A stretch of DNA of 64,000 nucleotides, from NCBI RefSeq assembly GCF_017315725.1, contig NZ_JAFLRG010000001.1:3968001-4032000 (forward strand), written 5' to 3'. Shown piece after piece: positions 1-8,182 of this stretch. Positions within the stretch are counted from its first letter, which is position 1. Each line of letters starts with the position of its first letter. The notes beneath the pieces were generated by a model, which saw only the letters and a program-made list of their open reading frames with translations, made no database searches and was not told the DNA's origin. Made by a program: the position numbers and the translations under genes. This DNA is from Trinickia acidisoli (GTDB lineage Bacteria; Pseudomonadota; Gammaproteobacteria; Burkholderiales; Burkholderiaceae).

Positions 1-130
1 TGGGAGCCCGAGCGTCGCGTCGATCACGCTGATGGTGCCGGTCACGCGCGTGCCGGGCCGTGAAGCCGCGTTGATCGACGCGACCCGCAGCACGGCGCGC
101 GAGATTTCGCGCCGGCTGCAAACCGATTGA
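1..130 (+). CDS. C-terminal fragment of an IclR-family transcriptional regulator (partial)
   Basis: An open frame enters from the left edge (codons start at base 2) and stops at TGA 128-130, giving about 42 residues. The tail, with a VPVTRVPGREAALID-like stretch followed by a helix ending REISRRL, resembles the end of the effector-binding domain of IclR regulators. Such proteins often control the adjacent catabolic or uptake operon, here the amino-acid transporter starting 80 bases downstream. Only the tail is visible, so family assignment is tentative. Confidence 0.5.
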   Translation, partial: GSPSVASITLMVPVTRVPGREAALIDATRSTAREISRRLQTD

Positions 131-209
131 CCGAACCGCTGCATCTCGCAGCTTTGCATGGGCCCCGATGCGCGCTGAAGCGCCGACCGGCCCCATTAGG
201 AGACCATCG

Positions 210-965
210 ATGAAACCGACCCGTCTGCTTGCCGCGCTCTTCATGTCCGCGGCTCTCGCCTTCGCCGTCGCGCCGCGTGGCGCGCACGCCGCCGACGCCG
301 ATGCCGGCACGCTGAAGGTAGCCACCGACGCGACCTTCGCGCCCATGGAATTCACGGAAAACGGCGCACGCACGGGCTTCGACATCGACCTCATGAACGC
401 GCTAGCCAAGGCGATGGGCAAACAGGTGCAATGGACCGACATCGACTTCAAGGGCTTGATTCCGGGCCTCGTCGCGCATCGTTTCGACGTCGCGATCTCG
501 GCCATCTACATCACGCCCGAGCGCGCACAGGTGGTCGACTTTACCGAGCCCTACTACGCGGGCGGCCTCGTCGCGCTCGTGAAGGCCGATTCGCCGATCA
601 AGACGCTCGCCGATCTGAACGGCAAGAAGGTTTCGGTCCAAGTCGGCACGAAGTCGGTGAACTACCTGCAGGAACACTATCCGCAAGTGCAGCGCGTCGA
701 GGTGGAGAAGAACGAGGAGATGTTCGATCTCGTCGGCATCGGACGCGCCGACGCGGCCGTGACGGGCAAGCCCGCGGCCTACCAGTTCGTGCGGACGCGG
801 CCCGGCTTTCGCGTGCTCGACGAACAATTGACGACGGAGAAGTATGGGATCGCCGTGCGCAAGGACGAACCGCAACTGCGCGACGCGCTCAATGCCGCGA
901 TCGAGAAGATCAAGGCCGACGGGACGTATGCCGTGATCGTCAAGAAGTGGTTCAGCAACAAGTAA
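210..965 (+). CDS. Polar amino-acid ABC transporter, periplasmic substrate-binding protein
   Basis: A 251-residue protein with a signal peptide (positively charged start, hydrophobic run, cleavage after about residue 28) followed by a solute-binding protein family 3 fold. Typical signatures are LKVATDATFAPMEF near the N-terminus and GFDIDLMNAL about 20 residues later. It should capture an amino acid in the periplasm and deliver it to the permease and ATPase encoded next. The ATG at 210 is chosen over an upstream in-frame start at 168 because AGGAG lies about 8 bases before it and it begins the signal peptide. The hutG gene closing the cluster suggests histidine or a related amino acid as substrate; this is inference. 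Confidence 0.9.
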   Translation: MKPTRLLAALFMSAALAFAVAPRGAHAADADAGTLKVATDATFAPMEFTENGARTGFDIDLMNALAKAMGKQVQWTDIDFKGLIPGLVAHRFDVAISAIYITPERAQVVDFTEPYYAGGLVALVKADSPIKTLADLNGKKVSVQVGTKSVNYLQEHYPQVQRVEVEKNEEMFDLVGIGRADAAVTGKPAAYQFVRTRPGFRVLDEQLTTEKYGIAVRKDEPQLRDALNAAIEKIKADGTYAVIVKKWFSNK

Positions 966-1048
966 CGTTGACGTGACGTCGAACCGACGTCGACTACCGG
1001 CCGCGCATGGCCGCGGCCGTGCGTTTCGCTTTTAGGAACCGATTGCTC

Positions 1049-1717
1049 ATGCAACTCGATTTTTCTCCCGTATTCGCCGGCTGGCTCGAGATTTTGCACG
1101 GCGCGGCCGTCACGATCGAAGTCACGGCGGCCTCGCTCGTCCTGAGCTGCGCGCTCGGCCTACTGATCGGCATCGGCCGGCTCTCGCGGCGACACAAACT
1201 CATCTATGGCTTCTGCACGGCCTACTTGACGTTCTTTCGCGGCACGCCCCTGCTCGTGCAGCTTTTCCTGTTGTTCTTCGGGCTGCCGCAGTTCAACGTC
1301 ATGCTGCCGGCCTTCTTTTGCGGCGTGATCGGCCTGGGGCTCTATTCGGCGTCCTACGTGTCGGAGATCGTGCGCGGCGCGATTCAATCGATCGACCGGG
1401 GGCAGACGGAAGCGGCGCGCTCGATCGGGATGTCGTCGTCGCTCGCGATGCGCACCGTGATCCTGCCGCAAGCCATCGTGCGCATGATTCCGCCGCTCGG
1501 CAACGAATTCATCGCCCTGATCAAGAACTCGGCGCTCGTCTCGTTGCTAACGATCGACGATCTCATGCACGAAGGCCAGAAGATCATCAGCGTGTCCTAT
1601 CGCTCGCTCGAGGTCTATCTGGTCATCGCGCTCGTCTACCTCGTGCTCACGAGCACGACGAACTTTTTGCTGCAACGCGCGGAGCAACGGCTGCGCGCCG
1701 GAGGGATGGTGCAATGA
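1049..1717 (+). CDS. Polar amino-acid ABC transporter, inner-membrane permease (HisM/GlnP type)
   Basis: A 222-residue membrane protein with about five hydrophobic segments. The EAA loop typical of binding-protein-dependent permeases is readable as GQTEAARSIGMS, followed by ILPQAIVRMIPPLGNEFI, which docks on the ATPase. ATG 1049 is preferred to the in-frame ATG at 1007 because AGGAA precedes it at suitable spacing and it starts the expected N-terminus. The stop overlaps the ATPase start (ATGA), indicating translational coupling. No second permease gene is present, so it probably acts as a homodimer. Confidence 0.9.
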   Translation: MQLDFSPVFAGWLEILHGAAVTIEVTAASLVLSCALGLLIGIGRLSRRHKLIYGFCTAYLTFFRGTPLLVQLFLLFFGLPQFNVMLPAFFCGVIGLGLYSASYVSEIVRGAIQSIDRGQTEAARSIGMSSSLAMRTVILPQAIVRMIPPLGNEFIALIKNSALVSLLTIDDLMHEGQKIISVSYRSLEVYLVIALVYLVLTSTTNFLLQRAEQRLRAGGMVQ

Positions 1718-2505
1718 ACGCCTTGCCACAAGCGATCGCGCCCACGAGCGACGATCCCATCGTCCGCATTCGCGGCCTCAAGAAATCGTTCGGAGTCCAT
1801 ACGGTTTTGAACGGCATCGACTTCGACGTCGCGCCGTCGCAAGTCGTCGTCGTCATCGGGCCGAGCGGGTCCGGCAAGAGTACGTTCTTGCGCTGCTGCA
1901 ACGGCCTCGAGCAGCCCGAGGGCGGTACGGTCGACATCTGCGGCCATCGGCTCGTCGATCACGGCGTGATGCTCAAGGAGCACGCGCTCAACGCGCTGCG
2001 CACCGAGGTCGGCATGGTGTTTCAGTCGTTCAATCTATTTCCGCATCTGTCGGTGCTCGGAAACGTCACGCTCGGGCCGCGCAAGCTGCGCGGCGCCTCG
2101 AAAGAGGAAGCCGCCGCCGCCGCGATGGCGCTGCTCGAGAAAGTGGGCCTCGCGCACAAAGCGCACGCGATGCCCGCCAGCCTGTCGGGCGGGCAGAAGC
2201 AGCGCGTCGCGATCGCACGCGCGCTCGCGATGCGTCCGCGCGTGATGCTGTTCGACGAGCCGACGTCGGCGCTCGATCCCGAGCTGGTCGGCGAGGTGCT
2301 GCAAGTGATGAAGATCCTTGCCGGCGACGGCATGACGATGGTCGTCGTCACGCACGAGATGGGCTTTGCCAAGGAAGTTGCGGACGTGGTCGTCGTCATG
2401 GACGGCGGCGTCATCGTCGAGGCGGGGCCGCCGCAAACGATCTTTTCCACGCCCACGCAGCCGCGCACGCGCGCGTTCCTGCAAGCCGTGCTTTCGCGCG
2501 CATGA
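1714..2505 (+). CDS. Polar amino-acid ABC transporter, ATP-binding subunit (GlnQ/HisP type)
   Basis: A 263-residue ATPase with all nucleotide-binding motifs intact: Walker A GPSGSGKST (about 49-57), Q-loop MVFQSFNLFPH (about 101-111), signature LSGGQ (157-161), Walker B with DE at 181-182, and the switch His in VVTHE. It powers uptake through the permease just upstream. The start overlaps the permease stop and its own stop overlaps hutG (ATGA at both junctions), so binding protein, permease, ATPase and hutG form one operon. An upstream extension of the frame to 1318 is a read-through of the permease region and is not used. Confidence 0.93.
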   Translation: MNALPQAIAPTSDDPIVRIRGLKKSFGVHTVLNGIDFDVAPSQVVVVIGPSGSGKSTFLRCCNGLEQPEGGTVDICGHRLVDHGVMLKEHALNALRTEVGMVFQSFNLFPHLSVLGNVTLGPRKLRGASKEEAAAAAMALLEKVGLAHKAHAMPASLSGGQKQRVAIARALAMRPRVMLFDEPTSALDPELVGEVLQVMKILAGDGMTMVVVTHEMGFAKEVADVVVVMDGGVIVEAGPPQTIFSTPTQPRTRAFLQAVLSRA

Positions 2506-3470
2506 GCGCCGCCTTCGATCCGTCCGTCTGGACCGGCCGCCGCGACCTCGGCGAGCGCGGCGATACGGCGAGGCTATTCGAGCGCATCCGTGCGTACGAC
2601 GAAGCATCAGCCTCGGCAGCCGGTGCCCCCGTGCTGATCGGATTCGCCTGCGATGAAGGCGTGCGACGCAATCAAGGGCGCGTCGGCGCAGCGCATGCGC
2701 CGCGGGCGTTGCGACGCGCGCTCGCCGGATTGCCCGCGCATCGGCTGACCCAATGCTTCGATGCGGGAGACATCGCATGCGCGGGCGAGGATCTCGAGGG
2801 GGCGCAAGCCGCGCTTAGCGAACACGTTGAGCGCGTGTTGGCGGCCGGCGGGCGGCCCGTCGTCCTCGGCGGCGGTCACGAAGTGGCGTGGGGCACTTAT
2901 GGCGGTCTACGCGGCTGGCTCGACGCGCGTGCGCAACCTGCGGGCGACGCCGCAGCGCGCGCACCGCGACTGCTCGTCGTCAACTTCGATGCGCATTTCG
3001 ATTTGCGTACGACGCGCCCCGGCAACTCGGGCACGCCTTTCGATCAGATCGCTCGCGATTGCGGGGCGCGCGGCGTAGCACTGACCTATGCCTGCTTCGG
3101 CATCAGCGAGCTGGCGAATACGACGGCACTGTTTGAACGCGCAAACGAAATCGGTGCGCATTACGCGCTCGATCTGGATATGCAGGAGCGCCACCTGAGC
3201 GAGCGGCTCTTGGAACTCGATCGATTGATCGCCGCGGCCGACGACATTTATCTGACGATCGATCTCGACGTGCTGCCTGCCGGCGCTGCGCCGGGCGTGT
3301 CCGCGCCGGCTGCGCTGGGCGTGCCGCCGGCCGTGGTCGAAGCGATGGTCATGCGCGTGCGCGCATCGGCCAAGTTGCGCGTGGCGGACATCGCCGAATA
3401 CAACCCCGAGTACGACCAGGACAGCCGGACCGCTCGCGCGGCCGCCAGGCTCGTTTACCGGTTGCTTTGA
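2502..3470 (+). CDS. hutG: Formimidoylglutamase (arginase/ureohydrolase family)
   Basis: A 322-residue ureohydrolase. The two-manganese site is complete: GGGHE with His126, the D-A-H-F-D set at 163-167, and D-L-D at 254-256. The N-terminal IGFACDEGVRRNQGR segment and overall length fit HutG, which hydrolyses N-formimidoyl-glutamate to glutamate and formamide in histidine degradation. Arginase and agmatinase are the alternatives, but the GVRRNQGR motif favours HutG. The start overlaps the ABC ATPase stop, tying degradation to uptake. The other hut genes are not in the window. Confidence 0.85.
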   Translation: MSAAFDPSVWTGRRDLGERGDTARLFERIRAYDEASASAAGAPVLIGFACDEGVRRNQGRVGAAHAPRALRRALAGLPAHRLTQCFDAGDIACAGEDLEGAQAALSEHVERVLAAGGRPVVLGGGHEVAWGTYGGLRGWLDARAQPAGDAAARAPRLLVVNFDAHFDLRTTRPGNSGTPFDQIARDCGARGVALTYACFGISELANTTALFERANEIGAHYALDLDMQERHLSERLLELDRLIAAADDIYLTIDLDVLPAGAAPGVSAPAALGVPPAVVEAMVMRVRASAKLRVADIAEYNPEYDQDSRTARAAARLVYRLL

Positions 3471-3541
3471 GCGCATGGCGAGCGCGGCGTTTGGGCCCGC
3501 TCGGCCCGCTCGGCCCGTTGCCGCCTCGCGCCGGCCAAACC

Positions 3542-3709
3542 CTACTGGCGATGTAAAAGACTGCGCAGCGGATGCCGCCAGTCGACGTGGCGTCGCGCCG
3601 CGTCGCGCGTCTGGCGCAGGTGGTCTTGCCACAATTCATCCGAGAAAAGAAACGCGACGATCAACAACGGCAGCACGAGAAACGCGCCCAAAATCACTCG
3701 CTCGATCAC
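3542..3709 (-). CDS. Small single-pass membrane protein, hypothetical
   Basis: A 55-residue ORF read from a GTG start at 3709, with GGGAG seven bases upstream, the best ribosome binding site in this gap; a TTG at 3733 would add eight residues. Residues about 4-21 form one strongly hydrophobic segment (VILGAFLVLPLLIVAFLF), followed by a basic, Arg/His-rich tail on the presumed cytoplasmic side. No family is recognised. It lies between hutG (convergent) and the LysE exporter. The RBS and membrane segment support a real gene, but the size makes the call uncertain. Confidence 0.5.
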   Translation of the reverse strand: MIERVILGAFLVLPLLIVAFLFSDELWQDHLRQTRDAARRHVDWRHPLRSLLHRQ

Positions 3710-3836
3710 GATGAGTCTCCCGTGCCAATGCAAGGCAAAAGCAGAAAACGGTGAGGTTCATTCTAGGCGCATGTCGCGCGACGCGTGCAATCGGCTACGC
3801 CACTTTCGTGGGCCCGCGCGCATTCGTCGGGTTATT

Positions 3837-4466
3837 TCAAGAAGCGGCTTTCTTCCACGCGACTGCCAGCACGCCCGCGCACATCAACAGCGATCCGCCG
3901 GTGCGATTCACCGCGCGCTGCACCGATGCATTGCGAATAGCACGGCGCGCGCCTGACGCGAGCATCGCGTAGCCGAACGCGTTCAGGGTCGCCAGCACGA
4001 CGAACGTCGCTTCGAGTACGGCTGCCTGCGGCCATGCCGGCGCGTGCAAGTCCATGAACTGCGGCACGAACGCGACGAAGAACACGATGCTCTTGGGGTT
4101 GAGCGCCGTGACGGCATAGGCGTGCGCCACGACCCGGCTCGTCCGGGTTTCGGAGACGTCGAGGGTTTCGCCGCCCGCGGCGACGGGCGTGCGCCACAGC
4201 TTCACGCCGAGGTACACGAGATAAATGGCGCCGATCCACTTGAGGACCATGAACCACTCGGCCGATGCGGCCAACAGGGCGCCGAGACCGAACATCGAAG
4301 CCGTCATCGACGTCAGATCGCCGAGCGCCACGCCGGCCGTCGTAGCGAGCGCATAACGCCTGCCGTGCCCGAGCGCGTAGGAGACGACGAGCAATACCGT
4401 CGGCCCCGGGATGACGATGACGATGGCCGACGCGAGCGCGAACGGCAGCCAGTGAATGAAACTCAT
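3837..4466 (-). CDS. LysE/RhtB-family amino-acid exporter
   Basis: A 209-residue inner-membrane protein with five to six hydrophobic helices. The N-terminal pattern IPGPTVLLVVSYALGHGRR and the ALNPKSIVFFVAFVPQF segment in the second half are hallmarks of the LysE/RhtB family, which expels amino acids such as homoserine, threonine or lysine. ATG 4466 is preceded by GGAGC at proper spacing; a longer frame to 4616 has no membrane character and is discarded. It is monocistronic and divergent from the secreted-protein gene downstream. Confidence 0.88.
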   Translation of the reverse strand: MSFIHWLPFALASAIVIVIPGPTVLLVVSYALGHGRRYALATTAGVALGDLTSMTASMFGLGALLAASAEWFMVLKWIGAIYLVYLGVKLWRTPVAAGGETLDVSETRTSRVVAHAYAVTALNPKSIVFFVAFVPQFMDLHAPAWPQAAVLEATFVVLATLNAFGYAMLASGARRAIRNASVQRAVNRTGGSLLMCAGVLAVAWKKAAS

Positions 4467-4998
4467 AGCGGGCTCCTGGGTGTTGTCCGTCGATTTATTC
4501 ACGACGCCGACGGCAATGCAAGCCGGACCGCATCGACGGCCTCGTTTCTCCGCAGCTTCGTAGTTCCGGGTAGCTCTTACTAGCCGACGCAGAGGGTGCA
4601 TGGATCCAGGCATCATTCTTGTCCTGTAGCTAAACCGTTATTCCGCATTTTCAGCATTCACTTTAAAGTGACTTTATGTGCGGCGCGGCAAAACGCATTT
4701 GCGATTTATTAAGCGACTTAATTCTTTTTCGATGCGAACCGGGCGATCGCCGCAAAGCCTTACAGGATGCCGTCATCGAGCCCATCGCATTGTCCGTCGA
4801 CTCGCCTCGAGCCCGCTATGGGTGAGCCAAAGCGCATCTTTCTGGCACCTTTCAGGTGGTGCGACAATCCGCCGCTTTTGCAAGTGCACACAAGATGTGC
4901 TTGAGCTTTTTCATGCATGCTCTAGGCTAAAACTTGCGGGTTTTGGATTGCCTTTAAATACATAGCTAACCTAAGTGAAAACCCGCATGGAGGCATAT
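4467..4998. promoter_or_regulatory. AT-richer intergenic region with several inverted repeats
   Basis: This 530-base gap separates divergent genes and contains no convincing ORF. Visible elements are a perfect 14-bp palindrome TCACTTTAAAGTGA at 4658-4671, a second inverted repeat ATTAAG-CGA-CTTAAT at 4708-4722, and a pair of 9-base complementary arms, GCGGGTTTT at 4936-4944 and AAAACCCGC at 4978-4986, just before the ribosome binding site of the next gene. The palindromes look like repressor operators; the last pair could fold as a leader hairpin controlling the gene at 4999. Confidence 0.5.
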
Positions 4999-5343
4999 AT
5001 GAAAAAGCAAGCCGGCATGCTTTTGGTGCTCGTGGGATTGACTGCCGCGGCCACGCTAGCACAAGCCCAGGACAACGTCCTCAAGCCTCAACAGACTTTC
5101 CAATTCAAGCCGAACGCCTACGGCTGCTTATCGAAGGATAAACTCGATTCCGCCTATCAGCATGCGCAAGCGGGCGAACAGCAACAGATGCAGGAATACT
5201 TTTCCGGCTTCCAATGCTTGTCGGCGCCGGAGCATGCGGATTTCCGCGTCGTGCGCGTCGTCGGGCGAGATGTCGAATTCGTGAATGCCGGCAACGACGA
5301 TACCGAGGGCCTTTGGACCCACGCCGAATTCATCAAGCAATAG
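4999..5343 (+). CDS. Small secreted protein, hypothetical
   Basis: A 114-residue protein with a clear signal peptide (MKKQ start, hydrophobic LLVLVGLTAAATL, likely cleavage after AQA near residue 24). The mature part is about 90 residues and has two cysteines (about 43 and 73) that could form a disulfide. ATG 4999 is selected because GGAGG lies seven bases upstream; an earlier in-frame start at 4975 lacks a site. No family is recognised. It is separated by more than 200 bases from the next gene and is probably transcribed alone from the AT-rich region before it. Confidence 0.65.
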   Translation: MKKQAGMLLVLVGLTAAATLAQAQDNVLKPQQTFQFKPNAYGCLSKDKLDSAYQHAQAGEQQQMQEYFSGFQCLSAPEHADFRVVRVVGRDVEFVNAGNDDTEGLWTHAEFIKQ

Positions 5344-5580
5344 CAAGTCGCGAAAGCAGGCGATAAGCTTCGCCCTTCGCTTCGTCGTTTGTTCCATCGA
5401 TTCGTCGGACGATGGCCCGGTACGCCCGGGCCGTTTGCCGTTGGTCCGCCCATTTTTCGCTACCGCCGGTTTTTCGCTATCATCACGCGCCGACGGTAGC
5501 TGCGCGTATCGAACGCGGGCCGCGACCGACACGCAACCCATTCGCGACCGATTCACGCAAACGAGCCTTTCCGACGCCGC

Positions 5581-6135
5581 ATGGCCCTCAAATCGACGAT
5601 CTATAAAGCCGAACTCCAAATCGCAGACATGGATCGGCATTACTACGGCGATCACGCGCTGACCGTCGCGCGCCATCCTTCCGAAACCGACGAGCGAATG
5701 ATGGTGCGCCTCGCCGCCTTCGCGTTCTTCGCGAACGAGCGGCTGGAACTTGCCAAGGGGTTGTCCGACACGGACGAGCCCGACCTCTGGGAAAAGGACC
5801 TGACGGGCGCGATTCAGACGTGGATCGAAGTCGGGCAGCCCGACGAGCGGCGGCTGGCCAAGGCGAGCGGACGCGCTGAGCAGGTGAACGTGATCGCTTA
5901 CGGCGGCCGCACGTCGCAAATCTGGTGGGACGGCTTGCGCGGCAAGGTAGAGCGGCTGCGCAACGTCGAAGTCTGGTCGCTCGCCGAGGGTGTCGGTGAA
6001 GCGATTTCCCGGCTCGCCGAGCGCACGATGCGGCTGCAGTTCACCGTGCAGGACGGTTCGGCGTGGCTCAGCAGCGCGAACGCGGACCCCGTCGAGCTGC
6101 AGTGGACCGTGCTGAAGGCGCGCAGCGCCGCTTAA
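5581..6135 (+). CDS. yaeQ: YaeQ family protein
   Basis: A 184-residue protein recognised as YaeQ from the N-terminus (MALKSTIYKAELQIADMDRHYY), the HPSETDERMMVRL segment and the central IWWDGLRGKV region. YaeQ proteins have a PD-(D/E)XK nuclease-like fold; their biochemical role is unsettled, with older reports of compensating for loss of RfaH. The length matches the family. Its stop shares the TTAA with the stop of the convergent VOC gene, a four-base tail-to-tail overlap. Confidence 0.9.
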   Translation: MALKSTIYKAELQIADMDRHYYGDHALTVARHPSETDERMMVRLAAFAFFANERLELAKGLSDTDEPDLWEKDLTGAIQTWIEVGQPDERRLAKASGRAEQVNVIAYGGRTSQIWWDGLRGKVERLRNVEVWSLAEGVGEAISRLAERTMRLQFTVQDGSAWLSSANADPVELQWTVLKARSAA

Positions 6136-6557
6136 AGCGTGGTCACGCGTGCCGACTCGGGCGGCCCCTTGAGTTCGATCATGTTGCCTTCGGGGTCGAA
6201 TAAGTAAAGCGACTGGCCGTACCCGTCGGCGCCGTACCTTCGCCCCTCGGGACCGAGCCGTGCGCCGTGCGCGATCAAATGTTCGGTCAGTTGCGCTGCA
6301 TCGTAATGCTCGACACGCAGACACAGGTGATCCATGTTGCGGCCGACGCCCGGCGTCCCGCTGTCGGCGCGATCGATCGATGCACCGACGGCGAGCAGAT
6401 CGATCATCGAGTGCCCCGCGCGCAATTGCGTGAGCCCGATGTCGGGCTGCGCTTTTTCGACCGCGCATCCGAGCGCTTCGCAGTAGAAGCGCGTCATCGC
6501 CGCGGGGTCGGTCGTGCGGATGACGACATGGTCGATTTCGCGAATCGTCGGCTTCAT
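6132..6557 (-). CDS. VOC superfamily (glyoxalase/bleomycin-resistance-like) protein
   Basis: A 141-residue single-domain protein with the paired beta-alpha-beta pattern of the vicinal-oxygen-chelate fold. The candidate metal ligands are His in REIDHVVIR near the start, His in MDHLCLRV in the middle and Glu in GNMIELK at the end. Members are metal-dependent lyases, dioxygenases or resistance proteins; the substrate cannot be read here. ATG 6557 has GGGAGAAG upstream. The 219-residue longer frame reaching 6791 runs back through an RNA-gene candidate and is not used. Confidence 0.8.
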   Translation of the reverse strand: MKPTIREIDHVVIRTTDPAAMTRFYCEALGCAVEKAQPDIGLTQLRAGHSMIDLLAVGASIDRADSGTPGVGRNMDHLCLRVEHYDAAQLTEHLIAHGARLGPEGRRYGADGYGQSLYLFDPEGNMIELKGPPESARVTTL

Positions 6558-6695
6558 CGAGGCTTCTCCCATTTTCGAGCAGGCCATAGGGCAAACGTGT
6601 CGGCGACTGCGTCCGTGGATAGGATCAGTGTACGGCAGCCGGCGGATAGAACCGTGCCCTGCCATCGCCAGACCCAAAAGACAAACCCGAAAGAC

Positions 6696-6723
6696 AAAAA
6701 AAACCCGCTCACGCGGAGCGGGT
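6696..6723 (-). terminator. Intrinsic terminator of the candidate small RNA
   Basis: Perfect 8-bp inverted repeat (plus strand ACCCGCTC at 6703-6710 and GAGCGGGT at 6716-6723, loop of five) followed on the minus strand by eight T residues (A run at 6696-6703). The polarity serves minus-strand transcription only; no minus-strand protein gene ends here. Confidence 0.85.
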
Positions 6724-6757
6724 GAATCCATATCAGGAGGAGACATGGAGGAGACAG
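6696..6757 (-). ncRNA. Candidate small RNA with duplicated anti-Shine-Dalgarno motif
   Basis: On the minus strand a sigma70-type promoter is followed after about 60 bases by a strong intrinsic terminator, with no ORF between them. The predicted transcript of about 62 nt contains two perfect copies of TGTCTCCTCC (plus-strand positions 6747-6756 and 6736-6745) separated by one base; each is complementary to a consensus Shine-Dalgarno sequence. The 3' end is an 8-bp GC-rich stem and eight T residues. I recall a described betaproteobacterial toxic small-RNA family with an anti-Shine-Dalgarno motif; this may be a member, but that is from memory and untested. Confidence 0.7.
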
Positions 6758-6762
6758 TTCCA

Positions 6763-6791
6763 ACTATACACACGGCGATGGTGCAATGCAA
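6763..6791 (-). promoter_or_regulatory. Sigma70-type promoter for the candidate small RNA
   Basis: Reading the minus strand, TTGCAT (6791-6786) and TATAGT (6768-6763) are separated by exactly 17 bases. The predicted start falls near 6756-6757, immediately before the first anti-Shine-Dalgarno repeat. Confidence 0.7.
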
Positions 6792-7027
6792 TATCTTTTT
6801 TATGACGGAAAATGACGAAGGATTTCATAAGGCCCGGCAGCGCGGCCAAGACTTGCGCCGTGCGCCGCCGGCTCTGCCGTGAATGAGCTACGACTTTTCG
6901 TGGGGTCGAATCAAATATCGCGCCACGCCGTGACGCATTGGGAATGACAGCGCAACATTCGGCGCGCGGTCGCGAGCGAGGACGCATAGAGTTGGCATCG
7001 TCCACCGAGCCAATGTCGAGGAAGATC

Positions 7028-8182
7028 ATGAATACCGCCTATCACACGGATGCCGAACGCTGGGATGCCGTCGTCGAGCGCGACGCGCAGGCGGACGGCG
7101 CGTTCTTCTATGCCGTCGCGACAACCGGCGTCTTCTGCCGCCCCTCGTGCGCTTCGCGCCTGCCGCGCCGCGAAAACGTCGCCTTCTACGCCACGACCGA
7201 CGACGCGTGCGCGGCAGGCTTTCGGCCGTGCAAACGCTGTCGCCCGGACGGGCTGCCGCGCGACATGGCCATCGTCGAGCGCGCTTGCGCGGCCCTCGAC
7301 GCCGATCCGCAAGCGCGCCTGACGCTCGCACAACTCAGCGAAGCCGTGCACGTGAGCCCGTTTCATCTGCAGCGGCTGTTCAAACGCATCGTCGGCGTGT
7401 CGCCGCGCGAATATCAGGCCGCCCGGCGAGGCGCCGCGCTGCGCGAAGCGCTTCAGCGCGGCGAAGGGGTCACGCGGGCCGCGCTCGACGCGGGCTTCAA
7501 CTCGCCTTCGCGGCTCTATGACAGCGTCGCCGGCGAACTCGGCATGGCGCCGTCCGCGTATCGGAAAAAGGGCGAAGGGCTGCGCGTGCATTACGCGAGC
7601 GCCGCCACGGCGCTCGGCCAAGTGCTCGTTGCGGCAACCGACAAGGGCATTTGCCGCATCGCCTTCGGCGATGACGCCGTCGAACTCGCTCAATCGCTTC
7701 GGCACGCCTTCGCCAACGCCGAACTGGTGGAGGATCAAGCCCGCATCGCGCCTTTCATCGACCAAATCGACGCCTACCTGCGCGGCCGGCGCGAGACATT
7801 CGACCTGCCGCTCGATGTCAGCACGACGGCCTTTCGCCAGCGGGTATGGGACGCGCTGCGCCACATCCCTTACGGCGAAACGCGCAGCTACACGCAGATC
7901 GCCGAATTGCTGGGTGTCCCGCGCGCGGTGCGGGCCGTGGCGAGCGCGTGCGCGTCGAATCAGGTCGCCCTCGCCATTCCCTGTCACCGCGTCCTGCAAA
8001 AGGGCGGATCGCTCGCCGGCTATCGCTGGGGCCTTGCGCGCAAGGCGGCGTTGCTCGACGCCGAAGCGCGGCACGGCGGCGTCGAACAGGCGCCGGGCGA
8101 GCGCGGCGAGAATGGCGAAAACGGCGAAAACGCCCGGGTTCGCCGCAATCGCAACATCAACGACATGGACGACGCAGCTTGA
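7028..8182 (+). CDS. ada: Bifunctional Ada: methylphosphotriester/O6-methylguanine methyltransferase and transcriptional activator
   Basis: A 384-residue protein with three modules. The N-terminal zinc domain has Cys37, Cys41, Cys68 and Cys71 (FCRPSC...PCKRC) and accepts methyl groups from DNA phosphotriesters. An AraC-type helix-turn-helix region follows (about 84-180). The C-terminal suicide methyltransferase carries the active IPCHRV motif with Cys319. Self-methylated Ada activates alkylation-repair genes. ATG 7028 is preceded by GAGGAAG; the upstream in-frame start at 6938 lacks a site. A glycine/asparagine-rich tail (ENGENGEN) extends beyond the usual C-terminus. The alkA gene overlaps its stop, forming an ada-alkA operon. 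Confidence 0.95.
   Translation: MNTAYHTDAERWDAVVERDAQADGAFFYAVATTGVFCRPSCASRLPRRENVAFYATTDDACAAGFRPCKRCRPDGLPRDMAIVERACAALDADPQARLTLAQLSEAVHVSPFHLQRLFKRIVGVSPREYQAARRGAALREALQRGEGVTRAALDAGFNSPSRLYDSVAGELGMAPSAYRKKGEGLRVHYASAATALGQVLVAATDKGICRIAFGDDAVELAQSLRHAFANAELVEDQARIAPFIDQIDAYLRGRRETFDLPLDVSTTAFRQRVWDALRHIPYGETRSYTQIAELLGVPRAVRAVASACASNQVALAIPCHRVLQKGGSLAGYRWGLARKAALLDAEARHGGVEQAPGERGENGENGENARVRRNRNINDMDDAA

Noticed and set aside
6733..7029. Minus-strand ORF of 98 codons overlapping the ada upstream region
   Set aside because: No RBS and no recognisable protein; it crosses the small-RNA promoter.
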